Assembly: GCA_021325675.1 (NCBI GenBank)
Contig: JAJTCM010000003.1
Coordinates: 372,001 to 436,000 of the forward strand
Length of the DNA stretch: 64,000 nucleotides
Source: Crocinitomicaceae bacterium
GTDB taxonomy: Bacteria > Bacteroidota > Bacteroidia > Flavobacteriales_D > Crocinitomicaceae
Reading direction: 5' to 3'
How positions within the stretch are numbered: the first letter of the stretch is position 1; each line of letters opens with the position of its first letter. Of this stretch, positions 34,845 through 44,637 are shown piece after piece. Both the position numbers and the translations under genes were made by a program. The notes under the pieces are model-generated. The model worked only from the letters and a program-made list of their open reading frames with translations, made no database searches and was not told where the DNA came from.

Positions 34845-34852
34845 CAAATATA
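34845..34852 (-). promoter_or_regulatory. tRNA-Met promoter, TTTTG-N20-TATATTTG
   Basis: Minus-strand TATATTTG has a TTTTG about 20 bases upstream at 34873-34877. It leaves an 84-base leader before the mature tRNA. Confidence 0.6.
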
Positions 34853-34902
34853 GCAAAGCCTTTTTAAATTAGCAAAATGCAGGTAAAATTTAAATTCTGC
34901 CG

Positions 34903-35613
34903 TTAAGCAGGCTTGCCGATCAGGAAAAGCGCCGGGATCTTACTGAGATCATAATCGTTTTCACGCCAGTCCCGGATACTCATCATCCGCACCGTTTCAA
35001 TAGGCAAAGTCAGTCCTGAAGCGATGCATACCATCGTTTCATCATTCAGGTCATTCAACATGTCTTCCATTACGTGCATGTTACGGAAAGGCGTATCCAT
35101 AAAAATATGCGTCACTCCTGCCCTGCGCGTGCTTTGTTCCATTTCTTTCAATTTCCGGATACGGTCCTTGCGTTCTTTCGGCAGGTAGCCGTGAAAGGAA
35201 AATTCCTGGCCGTTAAACCCACTGGAGATCAGCGCCAGCAAAATTGAAGACGGCCCAACCATCGGGGCAACCTGGTATCCTTTTTCGTGTGCCAGCGCAA
35301 CGAGGTTAGCCCCCGGATCAGCGATCCCCGGACAGCCGGCTTCAGAAATGATCCCGACATCAAAGCCTTTCTTCAAAGGCGACAGCATTCCGTATAATTC
35401 ATCCGGCGGCGTTTTCTTGTTTAATATAAAAAAGGTACTGTCGTCAATCGGGAATTCGCGGTCCATCTTGCGCAGCAGCCTGCGGGCAGATTTCAGGTCT
35501 TCCACGGCAAAAAAACGCATGTGGCGCGCTGCTTCGCTTACTCCCCCCGGAATGATGTTTTCCAGTGTTTCCCCTCCAAGGGTATTCGGTATTAATATTA
35601 ATTTTCCGTTCAT
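34903..35613 (-). CDS. RsmI-like SAM-dependent methyltransferase
   Basis: The 236-residue protein belongs to the tetrapyrrole-methylase (class III) fold and is related to RsmI, the 16S rRNA C1402 2'-O-methyltransferase. It shows GIISEAGCPGIADPG near 82-96 in place of the usual SDAGTPGISDPG loop, VGPSSILLALISSG, and FHGYLPKERKDR. The N-terminus MNGKLILIPNTLGGE differs from true RsmI (LYLVATPIGN), so this is the divergent Bacteroidota paralogue rather than RsmI itself; its target is uncertain. Confidence 0.85.
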   Translation of the reverse strand: MNGKLILIPNTLGGETLENIIPGGVSEAARHMRFFAVEDLKSARRLLRKMDREFPIDDSTFFILNKKTPPDELYGMLSPLKKGFDVGIISEAGCPGIADPGANLVALAHEKGYQVAPMVGPSSILLALISSGFNGQEFSFHGYLPKERKDRIRKLKEMEQSTRRAGVTHIFMDTPFRNMHVMEDMLNDLNDETMVCIASGLTLPIETVRMMSIRDWRENDYDLSKIPALFLIGKPA

Positions 35614-35618
35614 CTCTT

Positions 35619-35695
35619 AGAATGGAAAATGAAGAATGAAAATGGAGAATAACCCCTCATTTTCCCTTCCGCATTCTCAATTTTTAATTTTTAAT
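35619..35695. repeat. GAATGGAAAATGAAGAATG-type degenerate repeat
   Basis: Iterated words GAATGGAAAATG, AAGAATG, AAAATGGAGAATAA are followed by the reverse-strand equivalents CATTTTCCC and CATTCTCAATTTTTAA. They form a loose inverted repeat that includes the stop codon of the phosphatase gene. The same words occur at 46505-46680 and 52409-52445. Confidence 0.55.
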
Positions 35696-36144
35696 ATAAT
35701 TTTATCTGTTACCTGGTCCATCAGCTCATACACGTGGTCAAAACCATCTTGTCCGCCGTAATAAGGATCGGGAACTTCCTGTTCTTCGCCGGGAAATAAT
35801 TCATCCAGGGCCAAACGTACTTTATTGCGCTGAGCTTCATTTTCCGCCAGCCGGATTACATTGCTGTAATTGCTTTTGTCCATGACATATATGAGGTCAA
35901 AATCACGAAAGTCCTTTGCAGAAAATTGCCTGGCGCGTAAAAAAGCGATATCCGTTCCCCGCTTTTTAGCCGTAGCAACCATTCGCTCATCAGGTCCTTT
36001 TCCGATATGATAGTTTGCCGTGCCGGCAGAATCAACTGTCAGCTGAAGGCCCCGCTCTTTAATTTTCCGGCGCAAAATCCCATCCCCAAGCGGAGAACGG
36101 CAGATGTTGCCAAGGCAAACGAATAAAACACTTTTGATTTCCAT
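35677..36144 (-). CDS. Low-molecular-weight protein-tyrosine phosphatase
   Basis: The 155-residue enzyme has the P-loop VCLGNICRSP (Cys nucleophile near residue 10, Arg near 16) and the general-acid segment DPYYGG near 126-131. Family members dephosphorylate phosphotyrosine, often on kinases of capsule synthesis, or arsenate. A longer frame begins at 36162, but the -7 element at 36160-36167 overlaps it, so the ATG at 36144 is the start. Confidence 0.92.
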   Translation of the reverse strand: MEIKSVLFVCLGNICRSPLGDGILRRKIKERGLQLTVDSAGTANYHIGKGPDERMVATAKKRGTDIAFLRARQFSAKDFRDFDLIYVMDKSNYSNVIRLAENEAQRNKVRLALDELFPGEEQEVPDPYYGGQDGFDHVYELMDQVTDKIILKIKN

Positions 36145-36159
36145 TACCAGGTTTAGCTG

Positions 36160-36167
36160 CAAAAGTA
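36160..36167 (-). promoter_or_regulatory. -7 element TACTTTTG of phosphatase gene
   Basis: Minus-strand TACTTTTGCAG fits the consensus and lies 15 bases before the ATG at 36144. Confidence 0.65.
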
Positions 36168-36366
36168 GTTAAAATCGGGGGATCAGAGTCAAAAAAATAC
36201 AAGTTAAGCTGTTTTAAATGTAACTTTTAAGGGAAATTTTCATTCATATTAGCGGTTTAAATAATTGAATGAATAATATACACATTTTTAACATATTTTA
36301 TAGTGAAATGTCCTAACAAATTATTACCTTCAATCGTTATATACAATTAGAACTAAAACCGATATC

Positions 36367-37236
36367 ATGAGACAACTAAAAATCACCAAACAAGTCACCA
36401 ACAGGGAAACTGCCTCCCTGGACAAGTACTTGCAGGAAATCAGCCGGGAGGACATGATTACTGCTGATGAAGAAGTAGCTTTGGCGCTCAAAATCCGCCA
36501 GGGGGATCAAAAAGCACTGGAAAGATTAACCCGCGCCAACCTGCGTTTCGTAGTTTCTGTTGCCAAGCAGTACCAGAACCAGGGGCTCACCCTACCCGAT
36601 CTGATTAACGAAGGAAACGTCGGCCTGATTAAAGCCGCCCAGCGTTTTGATGAAACCCGTGGTTTTAAATTCATTTCTTACGCCGTATGGTGGATCCGCC
36701 AGTCGATCCTGCAGGCTTTGGCCGAGCAGGCACGGATTGTGCGCTTGCCTTTAAATAAAATTGGTACGATCAACAAGATCAACCGCGCATACTCCGAGCT
36801 GGAGCAAAAATTCGAGCGTCCGCCGTCTTCCGATGAGCTGGCCGAATTCCTGGACGTTTCCATCGAAGACATCAAACAATCACTTTCCAACAGCGGCCGC
36901 CACGTTTCAATGGATGCACCTCTCAACGAAAGCGAGGAAAACTCTTCCAGCATGTACGACGTACTGCCAAACGACTTTATGAACAGCCCTGAAAACGAGC
37001 TTGTGCGTGAATCACTGCGCAAAGACATTGAACGTTCGCTTTCCACGCTTACTTTGCGGGAAGGGGAAGTCGTGCGGCTCTACTACGGGCTCAACGGAAA
37101 ATACCCGCTTACTCTGGAAGAAATCGGGGAACAATTCGATCTCACACGCGAACGCGTAAGACAAATTAAAGAAAAGGCCATCCGACGCCTGAAACATACT
37201 TCAAGAAGCCGGATGCTGAAATCATATTTAGGTTAA
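36367..37236 (+). CDS. rpoD: Primary sigma factor RpoD/SigA
   Basis: The 289-residue sigma factor has the Bacteroidota primary-sigma layout: no region 1.1, region 1.2 ([13 protein letters not shown]), region 2 ([27 protein letters not shown] and [11 protein letters not shown]) for -7 recognition and melting, region 3, and region 4.2 ([29 protein letters not shown]) near the end. This is the factor expected to read the TTG/TAnnTTTG promoters seen throughout the window. I found no clean consensus promoter just upstream. Its TAA stop overlaps the priA stop in a shared TTAA. Confidence 0.96.
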   Translation: MRQLKITKQVTNRETASLDKYLQEISREDMITADEEVALALKIRQGDQKALERLTRANLRFVVSVAKQYQNQGLTLPDLINEGNVGLIKAAQRFDETRGFKFISYAVWWIRQSILQALAEQARIVRLPLNKIGTINKINRAYSELEQKFERPPSSDELAEFLDVSIEDIKQSLSNSGRHVSMDAPLNESEENSSSMYDVLPNDFMNSPENELVRESLRKDIERSLSTLTLREGEVVRLYYGLNGKYPLTLEEIGEQFDLTRERVRQIKEKAIRRLKHTSRSRMLKSYLG

Positions 37237-39716
37237 GCCGGGTCAACGTCTGTCACCAGGCGGACCGATTTATTGGAAGGAGTGCTAAAGAAGATATCAA
37301 TCAATTCTTCGAGGCGCTCCTTCACTTTTTGGGGCGATACCTCCCGCTCAATTTTCAGGGTAACCTGCTTCAGGTAGAAATTGTTGATTTTTTGGATTAC
37401 CGGGAATTCCGGGCCCAGAACGCGCTCCTTGAATACACCGTAAAGCAATTCTGCAAATATTTTGGCGGCTGCGTTGAGCTCATTTTCATTTTTGGCTTTC
37501 AGCGTAAAGCGGATCACTTTGTAAAAAGGCGGATAAAAGAAGTTTTTACGCTCCAATATCTCGTTTTCGTAAAAATCAGTGTAATTGTGTTCAATCACTT
37601 TCTGAATGATCCAGTTTTCCGGTTCACGGGTCTGGATAATTACTTTTCCGCGCTTAAGCTTTCGTCCGGCCCTGCCCGCAACCTGTGTCATTAGCTGGAA
37701 ACTGCGCTCAAAAGCCCTGAAATCAGGCCGCCGGAGCATCATATCCGCGTCCAGCACACCAACCAGGCTCACATTGTCAAAATCGAGGCCTTTGGTAACC
37801 ATCTGCGTCCCGATCAGGATATTGATCTTTTTATTCTCAAAATCGGAAATAATATTCTGGTAGGCATTTTTCGAACGCGTTGAATCCAGGTCCATCCGTG
37901 CAATCGTTATTCCCGGGAAAAGCAGTGAAAGGTCGTCCTCCACCTTTTCCGTCCCGAAACCCAGCATTTTCAAACGGTTGCTTCCGCAGGAGTGACACGT
38001 TCCAACCGGGGGACTGGTGTAGCCGCAGTAATGGCATTTCAGGGAATTGGAATGTTTATGGTAAGTCAGCGAAACATCGCAGCTTTTGCATTTAGGCACC
38101 CAGGCACAGACTTCACAGGTCCACAGCGGGGTAAAGCCACGGCGGTTCTGAAAAAGGATTACCTGCTCGTCTTTTTCAAGCGCTTCTTTGATGGATTCAA
38201 TCAGCATCGAGCTGAAATGTTCCTGCATGGTTTTTTGCTTCGTTTCTTTTTTGACGTCGGCAACAAGGACCTCAGGCAGCATAATCCCGCCGAAACGCTT
38301 CGTCATTTCCACCAGGCCAAACTTGCCGCTTTTAGCATTGTAATAACTTTCGATTGCCGGTGTTGCCGATCCCAGCAGGACTTTCGCCCCAAAGGATTTC
38401 GCAAGCACTAAAGATGCATCCCGGGCATTGTAGCGCGGTGACGGATCGTATTGCTTGAAGGAAGATTCATGCTCTTCATCTATAATCACAAGGCCTAAAT
38501 CCTGGTAAGGCAGAAAGATCGAGGAACGCGCCCCCAAAATGATGCGAAAACGCTCCGGGTGGTTTGTCAGCACGTGGTTCCAGATTTCCACACGTTCATT
38601 TTGGTTAAAACGGGAATGGTAAACACCGATCAGATCGCCGAAATAAGCCGAAAGACGCTGGATCAGCTGGGTTGTGAGTGCAATCTCCGGAAGCAGGAAC
38701 AAAACCTGTTTTCCCTGGCGGATCTGCTCTTCGATGAGCTCAACATATACTTCTGTTTTCCCCGATCCGGTAATCCCATGCAGTAAACAATGGTCTTTTT
38801 CCCGGAAAACCGCCCTGATTTCATCCAAAGCGGCCTGTTGAAAATCCGAAAGGCTCTTACGCTCCTGCAGGTCTTTGCCCGAATCCTGGAAACGGTCTAT
38901 CTGCAAGCGCTGTGCTTCAATGATGCCGCCTTTCTCCAGTGAGTTCAGCGCCGATTGGGAGATTTCCAGCTCCACCAGGGCTTTTTTAGCAACAAAGCTT
39001 CCGGCAAAATCTGTCGTTTTTGTATGTTGAAGCAGGGCCATGATGGCGGCAAACTGTTTTTCCTTCTGTTTTTGCTTTTCAAACCTGTCGATCAGCTCGT
39101 TGAGTGTTTCCTCGTCCTGGTAAGCTTCTGAAAAACGGTAAAAAATGCCGGTTTTGGCAACATATTTATAGCTGAGCTCTTCCTGTGAAATGATGACGTG
39201 CAGATCGATCAGCTCTTTAATGAGCGGCTGCACCGTTTTGATCCCAATGATATCGGAAATTTCCTTCAGGTCAAGCACGTCGTTTACTTCCAGCGCTTCA
39301 ACGACCTGGAACTGGCGGTCTGAGAGCTTTTCCGTATTCCCGTCAAAATCCGGGTGAAGGGCAACTTTCGTTTCCGAAGCCAGCTTAAAGTTTGAAGGCA
39401 GGGCCGCGTTCATTACATCACCGATCGGGGCCATGTAATAAGAGGAAATCCACTTCCAGAACTGGTATTGTTTCCCGGTTACAATCGGGTAATCGTCCAG
39501 CAAATATTCGATGTATTTAGCCTGGTAAGCTGATGGCGCCTGCTCGTGAACTTTCGTTACGATGGCCGTATACAGCTTGGATTTTCCGAAGGGAACAACA
39601 ACGCGCATACCGGATTTGATGAAGTCATTCATCTCGAAGGGCACACGATAAGAAAATTCATTTTTTACGGCCAGGGGCACAATAACGTCAACAAATAACG
39701 TTTTGCGTTCATTCAT
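37233..39716 (-). CDS. priA: Primosomal replication-restart helicase PriA
   Basis: The 827-residue helicase restarts stalled forks by loading the replisome. It has the N-terminal 3'-DNA-binding domain ([17 protein letters not shown]), Walker A GITGSGKT near 314-321, DEEH near 410, and a zinc-binding insertion with eight Cys ([24 protein letters not shown]). The helicase C-domain and the PriA C-terminal domain follow. Length is in the family range. It ends in the shared TTAA with rpoD. A TAACTTTA -7-like element lies about 5 bases before its ATG. Confidence 0.95.
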   Translation of the reverse strand: MNERKTLFVDVIVPLAVKNEFSYRVPFEMNDFIKSGMRVVVPFGKSKLYTAIVTKVHEQAPSAYQAKYIEYLLDDYPIVTGKQYQFWKWISSYYMAPIGDVMNAALPSNFKLASETKVALHPDFDGNTEKLSDRQFQVVEALEVNDVLDLKEISDIIGIKTVQPLIKELIDLHVIISQEELSYKYVAKTGIFYRFSEAYQDEETLNELIDRFEKQKQKEKQFAAIMALLQHTKTTDFAGSFVAKKALVELEISQSALNSLEKGGIIEAQRLQIDRFQDSGKDLQERKSLSDFQQAALDEIRAVFREKDHCLLHGITGSGKTEVYVELIEEQIRQGKQVLFLLPEIALTTQLIQRLSAYFGDLIGVYHSRFNQNERVEIWNHVLTNHPERFRIILGARSSIFLPYQDLGLVIIDEEHESSFKQYDPSPRYNARDASLVLAKSFGAKVLLGSATPAIESYYNAKSGKFGLVEMTKRFGGIMLPEVLVADVKKETKQKTMQEHFSSMLIESIKEALEKDEQVILFQNRRGFTPLWTCEVCAWVPKCKSCDVSLTYHKHSNSLKCHYCGYTSPPVGTCHSCGSNRLKMLGFGTEKVEDDLSLLFPGITIARMDLDSTRSKNAYQNIISDFENKKINILIGTQMVTKGLDFDNVSLVGVLDADMMLRRPDFRAFERSFQLMTQVAGRAGRKLKRGKVIIQTREPENWIIQKVIEHNYTDFYENEILERKNFFYPPFYKVIRFTLKAKNENELNAAAKIFAELLYGVFKERVLGPEFPVIQKINNFYLKQVTLKIEREVSPQKVKERLEELIDIFFSTPSNKSVRLVTDVDPA

Positions 39717-39764
39717 GCCGTAAAGTTAAGCACTTGGGCCCGTAATTGAAAGCTTGTTGAAAAC

Positions 39765-40880
39765 TTAATTGCAGAAATAATTTTTGTTTACGTCCACGGG
39801 ATTATCGCTGCAAAACAGCAGGTGGCCCGTGATCTGACCATTACACAATTCTTTCATGGAAGGGTTGTTGATGCAGCCTACATAGCTAATCCCGACACCG
39901 CTTGGATCGGTATATTTCGGCTTGTAGCGGGCAACGCCGTCACGGGAGGCAAAAATACCAATAACACGCATATCGTTGGTTACCGTGAGGTTGGTGTAAG
40001 AAGGCTTGTTTTGCGCTAGGCTCGAAGATGGCTCGCTCAAAAGCATATACTTCTGCAACTCGTTACTTGCGCCGTTTACGCGGATATTGATGCCTTTCAG
40101 CAAACGTCTTGTAATTTGCGGATTAGTAGAAGCATTTTCTGCTATCAGCTCATAAAAAGTCTGTCCATTCGCGCCCGCCGACATGGAAGATTTAATATCA
40201 TCTTCAAATTCTGCCACTTTCCAGGTAAATTTCTGGGTATTAAGCAAGGATGAATTAACATACTCTTCAAATTCAATATCGAGGAAAACTTCGATCTTTT
40301 TGGCATTTCCTGTTGCAATGTTGACCAGGCCGGTTGCATAACCGTATTCTGCGATGTTATCCGTAGCAAAAGTAAAAGGGATATTTTCTCCCGGGCTTGA
40401 AATTGCCAGTCCGCCAACGAGTGAAGTTTCCCCGTTAACCGTAAATTCACCGTCATTGATTACGGCCTTCAGCTTATATTTTGTGTTCTCAGTTGAGCTC
40501 AGCGGTGAAAAAGCATCGGTTTTAAAATAGTATAATTTTTGTTCCGGGGCGTAAAAAGCTCCGGGTTCTTTATTCGCAATGATCGTATCCATCAGCTCCC
40601 AGCTGCGGCCCGCCGTACTTCCAATGTATTCCGTGATGGTGATATCTACTTTTTCAAAATAAGAGGAATCCGCGATGAGGGCAGTTTGGGTCATGTTGCC
40701 ACCACCGTAAAACGCTTTGTTGATCTTCACATAGTGAATGGAATCTTTCGCATTGAGGATGCAATAAACGACTGCTGTTTCCCGGCCATCTGTGCTCGGT
40801 TTAATCTCTTCTGAACAGGAAGACATGATAAGAAGGACAGTAGCTGTGAGTATAAATGCGATCGATTTGAATAATTTCAT
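39765..40880 (-). CDS. DUF4249 family outer-membrane lipoprotein
   Basis: The 371-residue product has a lipoprotein signal (MKLFKSIAFILTATVLLIMSSC) with Cys at 22. The mature region opens TAVVYCILNAKDSIHYVKINKAF, the mark of DUF4249, and continues with beta-sandwich strands. DUF4249 proteins are often paired with TonB receptors, but none is adjacent here. A TAATTTTG promoter lies 22 bases upstream; the longer start at 40913 would precede the promoter. Confidence 0.85.
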   Translation of the reverse strand: MKLFKSIAFILTATVLLIMSSCSEEIKPSTDGRETAVVYCILNAKDSIHYVKINKAFYGGGNMTQTALIADSSYFEKVDITITEYIGSTAGRSWELMDTIIANKEPGAFYAPEQKLYYFKTDAFSPLSSTENTKYKLKAVINDGEFTVNGETSLVGGLAISSPGENIPFTFATDNIAEYGYATGLVNIATGNAKKIEVFLDIEFEEYVNSSLLNTQKFTWKVAEFEDDIKSSMSAGANGQTFYELIAENASTNPQITRRLLKGINIRVNGASNELQKYMLLSEPSSSLAQNKPSYTNLTVTNDMRVIGIFASRDGVARYKPKYTDPSGVGISYVGCINNPSMKELCNGQITGHLLFCSDNPVDVNKNYFCN

Positions 40881-40901
40881 AAAAATGTCGTTTAATTTTG
40901 T

Positions 40902-40909
40902 CAAAATTA
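40902..40909 (-). promoter_or_regulatory. -7 element TAATTTTG of DUF4249 gene
   Basis: Minus-strand TAATTTTG lies 22 bases before the ATG at 40880, which excludes the in-frame start at 40913. Confidence 0.6.
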
Positions 40910-40990
40910 GCAATAAATTCCCAATAGCCGCTTACCGTTAAATCAAGTTATGAAGCCTTTTAGTCAAAAGTTACGGGTATTCCGGAAAAC

Positions 40991-42055
40991 TTACTTCACC
41001 CGGTTTAACCCCATGGTTTTGAGCATCCATTTCGGAAGGTGTTTTTCGGGGTTACGCTGCTTGAGATTAATATACCATCCCAGTTTTTTCAGGATCGGGA
41101 CTTTATGCGTTTCCACAAATTCAATCAGGGTTCCATCGCAGTCTTCAATGTAACTGAAACGCCCGCCTGCTTCGCCCATATCAAAGGTATCCCCGGAATC
41201 CACCGTAAATGGATAACCCAAAGCTTCGGACTCTTTTTTCAGCTCTTCCATTCCCTGGATATCGAAGCACAAATGAATGAAGCCCCAATCTCCCCAAAAG
41301 CGGTTTTCCAGAATTTTACGGCAATCAGTACGTTCCAGCGCCTGAACAAGCTCAATTTCCGTTGGCCCGAGCAATTGTGCAAAAGGGCCTCTCCGTTCAT
41401 CTTTATGGCGCAGTAAAACGCGGCGCACTTGCTTCTCCCCGGATTTTAAGCCTGAGTATACCGGAAAAACGGCGGACTCATCGTATACAACTTCGGTATA
41501 ACCAAGCAATTGCTGATAAACCGGTAATGCCTTTTCGATATCCGAAACACCGATCACAGCGCCGGAAACACCTCCTGTTTGCGCCGGATGGCCTGTATTT
41601 CCAAACCAGCCAAGACCTTCCACGATCTCAAAAATATTGCCGTTCGGATCTTCCACCAGGAAATGCTCTTTCCCTTCCGGGCTTTTTTCAATAGAGCTAA
41701 GAAGCTTTACGCCGTTGGATTTGAGATAATTGTATGTTTTGGAAACATTGCGCGATTTGATTTTGCAGATATACAATCCGTAATCGCCCAAAGCAATATC
41801 AAAGGCTGCTTTTTCCGTATTGCGGGAAGTGTACTGCCAGATTTCAAAACCTCCTCCCCCGTTCATGCTGAGGGCAAGAGTAGCCGTACGTTTCTGCACT
41901 TCATCACCTGTGTAGCGGACCATCAACGGCGCTTCGGCAGCGTCCTCAAATACTTTGATGTCGATCCCGAAATTTTTCCTGTACCATTGCCAGATTTGCT
42001 CTACGTTCGGAACGCCGATCCCCATTTGCTGGATCCCACAGATAATTTTTGCCAT
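40991..42055 (-). CDS. Two-module VOC (glyoxalase-fold) protein
   Basis: The 354-residue cytoplasmic protein has two vicinal-oxygen-chelate modules, at about 5-150 and 160-320. The Glu-bearing last strands are kept (NIFEIVEGLGWF and GTLIEFVETHK), as is a WGFIHLCFDIQG strand with its His. The first-strand His of each module is replaced (IQQMGIGV and VSGAVIGV), so a complete metal site is not obvious. It could be an HPPD-like or extradiol-type dioxygenase relative, or a binding protein. Two overlapping -7 elements (42075-42082 and 42084-42091) precede it. Confidence 0.75.
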   Translation of the reverse strand: MAKIICGIQQMGIGVPNVEQIWQWYRKNFGIDIKVFEDAAEAPLMVRYTGDEVQKRTATLALSMNGGGGFEIWQYTSRNTEKAAFDIALGDYGLYICKIKSRNVSKTYNYLKSNGVKLLSSIEKSPEGKEHFLVEDPNGNIFEIVEGLGWFGNTGHPAQTGGVSGAVIGVSDIEKALPVYQQLLGYTEVVYDESAVFPVYSGLKSGEKQVRRVLLRHKDERRGPFAQLLGPTEIELVQALERTDCRKILENRFWGDWGFIHLCFDIQGMEELKKESEALGYPFTVDSGDTFDMGEAGGRFSYIEDCDGTLIEFVETHKVPILKKLGWYINLKQRNPEKHLPKWMLKTMGLNRVK

Positions 42056-42074
42056 AATATTGAAATTATGGGGT

Positions 42075-42091
42075 CAAAAATAACAAAATTA
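42075..42091 (-). promoter_or_regulatory. Two overlapping -7 elements before the VOC gene
   Basis: Minus-strand TAATTTTG (42084-42091) and TATTTTTG (42075-42082) both match TAnnTTTG and are offset by 9 bases. The nearer one lies 19 bases from the ATG. Confidence 0.55.
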
Positions 42092-42180
42092 GATAATGTT
42101 CTAAAAAATTAGGTGATCAGCTACGTATATTTTATCACCTCAACTTTAGAATACGGACTAAAATTAATGAAATGTCCGGC

Positions 42181-44547
42181 TTACCTCAGAAGGGTCACGT
42201 GACCGATTTTGACAAACTCTTCTTCGTTTGGCTCACGGTAGCGAACCCTGTAAGTATACACGCCATCCTGGACCGGTTTCCCTTTATAAGTCCCGTCCCA
42301 GCTGAAACGGCCTTCCGTGGTGGAGAAAAATATAAGCTCTCCCCAGCGGTCATAAATTTCGAAGCTGATGATCCTTACATTATATCCAACAGGCTCAAAC
42401 TCATTGTTGAAACGGTTTCCATCCGGGGTAAAGGTGTTCGGGATATAGAGCGCCGTTCCTATCATAATCGTCCTCGAAACCGTATCAATACAACCAACTG
42501 CATCTACCGCTATCAGGGTAACCACGTATTCTCCCATATCGGGGTAAGTCGTTACAGGATTGGGCAGTATTGAGCTTTCCCCGTTGCCCAGGTCCCACAC
42601 GAAGCTGACACCTCCAGGTGTTGTGCTCACAAACTGGATCGGTGAATTCACTTCCATTGCCGAGCTGTTGTATGTAAAGCTGGCGTTAGGCGTATGTACC
42701 GGAACTGTTGTTGCAATTGGCACTGAATAAGTATTGCATTCGTCAGAAACAAAGACCCTGTAAGTAGTGGTGACTGCAGGTTTTACCCATACATTCGGTG
42801 AAGTGTCATTGGTATGCACCCACACATAGCTGTATTCGCCGAAGCCCAGCGTTGCGGAAGCCCTCAGCTCAACGGAATCTCCCGGGCAAATGATTTCCGG
42901 TGTATTGATGGCAGGAACCAGCAAGGCGGTCAAGACGGTGTACGTAAACGAAACAGTTGTTTCCACCCCGCATCTATCCCTTACCGTCAAATCATATACT
43001 GCGGTAGAAGACGGTGAAATATCGATAACAGAAGAAGTACCCAGAACTTCGCCGGCCCTTTCCCAGGAATACGTGTAAGGCGCTCCTCCGCCCCCGGAAG
43101 CAAAAGCTTCAAAGGAACGTACCACATAAGGACAATTCTCTGTTACGTCAGCAATAGGATCAACTATCAGCGGGATAACCGCCGGAATAGTAACCACGGC
43201 ATCGTCCGTACCCGTTGAGCCGGTACAAAAATCAGTGACCGTGACGGAATACGTTGTCGTTGCGCTTGGGGACACAGTGATGGAAGGAGAAGTTTCCCCG
43301 GTGCTCCAGGAAAAAGTATAAGGCTGAAGCCCGCCCGTAACTTGCGGGATCAAGGTGACGAAATTGGGATCTTCACAGTTGATCGTATGATCGGAAAGGG
43401 TCACAACAACAGGTTGAACGTCCCTGATTTGCAGGTTAAATTCTTCCTCAATGATATCCCCGCAGGGATCTGTTATGAAAAAAGTGATATTCAGCGATTC
43501 TGATCCTTCCGCCAGTGCGTCGGCAATGGTATTGAAATCAAAGCTAGCAGAAGTTTGCCCGACAGCAAAGCTCAGGCTGGAAGGAATGGTATTTGAAAAA
43601 TCCACACCGGCTGTTGACGTCCCTGATACTGTAATAGGAACATTGACTGCTGTTGTGGCATCTACCCGGTTGACAGTAAATGTACCCGTTGTACAGCCTT
43701 CGGCAAAAACTGACGGGTCGCCGAAATAGTTGCCTGAACTCTCAAATTCCACCTCCACCGGGGGAATGGACGTTAAACTCTGTGCCTCAAGAAAAACGCC
43801 TGAGTCTACAATCTTATCGCCCACATCGGCTATGGCAATTGTCAGGTGGTACATTTGTCCGCACTGCACCGGTGAGGTAGCAGTCAGCACTTTCGTGTAA
43901 CCGTCATATTGAATGAACTGCGGGTTGGAATTGTATGGAGAATCGTTTCCATCACCATTATCTACATAATAGGCGCTGTTTTGCTGACTGTTAACGTTAT
44001 CGATCATAACAACAGTCTGATTCGGAAGCTTGGCAATATTCTGATTACCAATGATCCCCGGGCCTGAGATGAACAACCCAAATACATCATTGTAATCTTC
44101 ATCAACGAATTCGAGGTATTCTTCCGATCCGAAAATATACCTGAAAGAAACTTCATCACCGACTGCCGTAAAATCAAACTGGAGGATCGCTGCATTATAC
44201 GTATCCAGGTTTGAACCGATCAAACTTTCCAGGATCGCAGCCCCACCGGCAGAATTATCTATACCCGAAGCATCTTCGTCATTTGGACCCTGCGGACCCT
44301 GGCCTGTATTAAATACTGTTCCAGTAGTAAGGACGATCCCGTCCGCAATACCGAACACAGACCCTGTATAATTAAACCTTCCTATCGCCTGCGGCGAGCC
44401 CGTAAACTGAACATTACTAACCTCAACGCCAGGGCCTAACATCACATTTTGAACAAGAGCTGAAGGAGAAAGGGTAGTACTTGTCGTCAGCTGCCCAAAA
44501 GAAAGCTGAACCGCTAATAAAAACGCAATATGCAACAAGTATCTCAT
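42181..44547 (-). CDS. Choice-of-anchor L adhesin with T9SS type B C-terminus
   Basis: The 788-residue product has a signal peptide (1-19, ending LSFGQ). A choice-of-anchor L domain follows at about 25-265 (GIADGIVLTTGTV, IFGSEEYLEFVDEDYNDVFGLF), then a Calx-beta-like module (about 270-375, AGVDFSNTIPSSLSF), several Ig/SprB-like modules and a PKD module (FVWDLGNGESS). The last 90 residues are the gliding-motility-type T9SS type B domain (YIPNTFTPDGNRFNNEFEP, IYDRWGELIF, WDGTYKGKPVQDGVYTYRV). Type B proteins are exported through PorV/SprF-type adaptors. It is a likely surface adhesin. Confidence 0.9.
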   Translation of the reverse strand: MRYLLHIAFLLAVQLSFGQLTTSTTLSPSALVQNVMLGPGVEVSNVQFTGSPQAIGRFNYTGSVFGIADGIVLTTGTVFNTGQGPQGPNDEDASGIDNSAGGAAILESLIGSNLDTYNAAILQFDFTAVGDEVSFRYIFGSEEYLEFVDEDYNDVFGLFISGPGIIGNQNIAKLPNQTVVMIDNVNSQQNSAYYVDNGDGNDSPYNSNPQFIQYDGYTKVLTATSPVQCGQMYHLTIAIADVGDKIVDSGVFLEAQSLTSIPPVEVEFESSGNYFGDPSVFAEGCTTGTFTVNRVDATTAVNVPITVSGTSTAGVDFSNTIPSSLSFAVGQTSASFDFNTIADALAEGSESLNITFFITDPCGDIIEEEFNLQIRDVQPVVVTLSDHTINCEDPNFVTLIPQVTGGLQPYTFSWSTGETSPSITVSPSATTTYSVTVTDFCTGSTGTDDAVVTIPAVIPLIVDPIADVTENCPYVVRSFEAFASGGGGAPYTYSWERAGEVLGTSSVIDISPSSTAVYDLTVRDRCGVETTVSFTYTVLTALLVPAINTPEIICPGDSVELRASATLGFGEYSYVWVHTNDTSPNVWVKPAVTTTYRVFVSDECNTYSVPIATTVPVHTPNASFTYNSSAMEVNSPIQFVSTTPGGVSFVWDLGNGESSILPNPVTTYPDMGEYVVTLIAVDAVGCIDTVSRTIMIGTALYIPNTFTPDGNRFNNEFEPVGYNVRIISFEIYDRWGELIFFSTTEGRFSWDGTYKGKPVQDGVYTYRVRYREPNEEEFVKIGHVTLLR

Positions 44548-44637
44548 GACTACTAATTTAACGTTTTATTTTATACGAAGTTGCCCGTATTGGAAAATTT
44601 TAACAAAAAATGATTTTTTTTCTGGGGAGCTTCCTGC

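Noticed and set aside
36145-36366. A consensus TTG/TAnnTTTG promoter for rpoD
   Set aside because: The A/T-rich upstream region has only partial matches such as TACCTTCA, so I did not call one.
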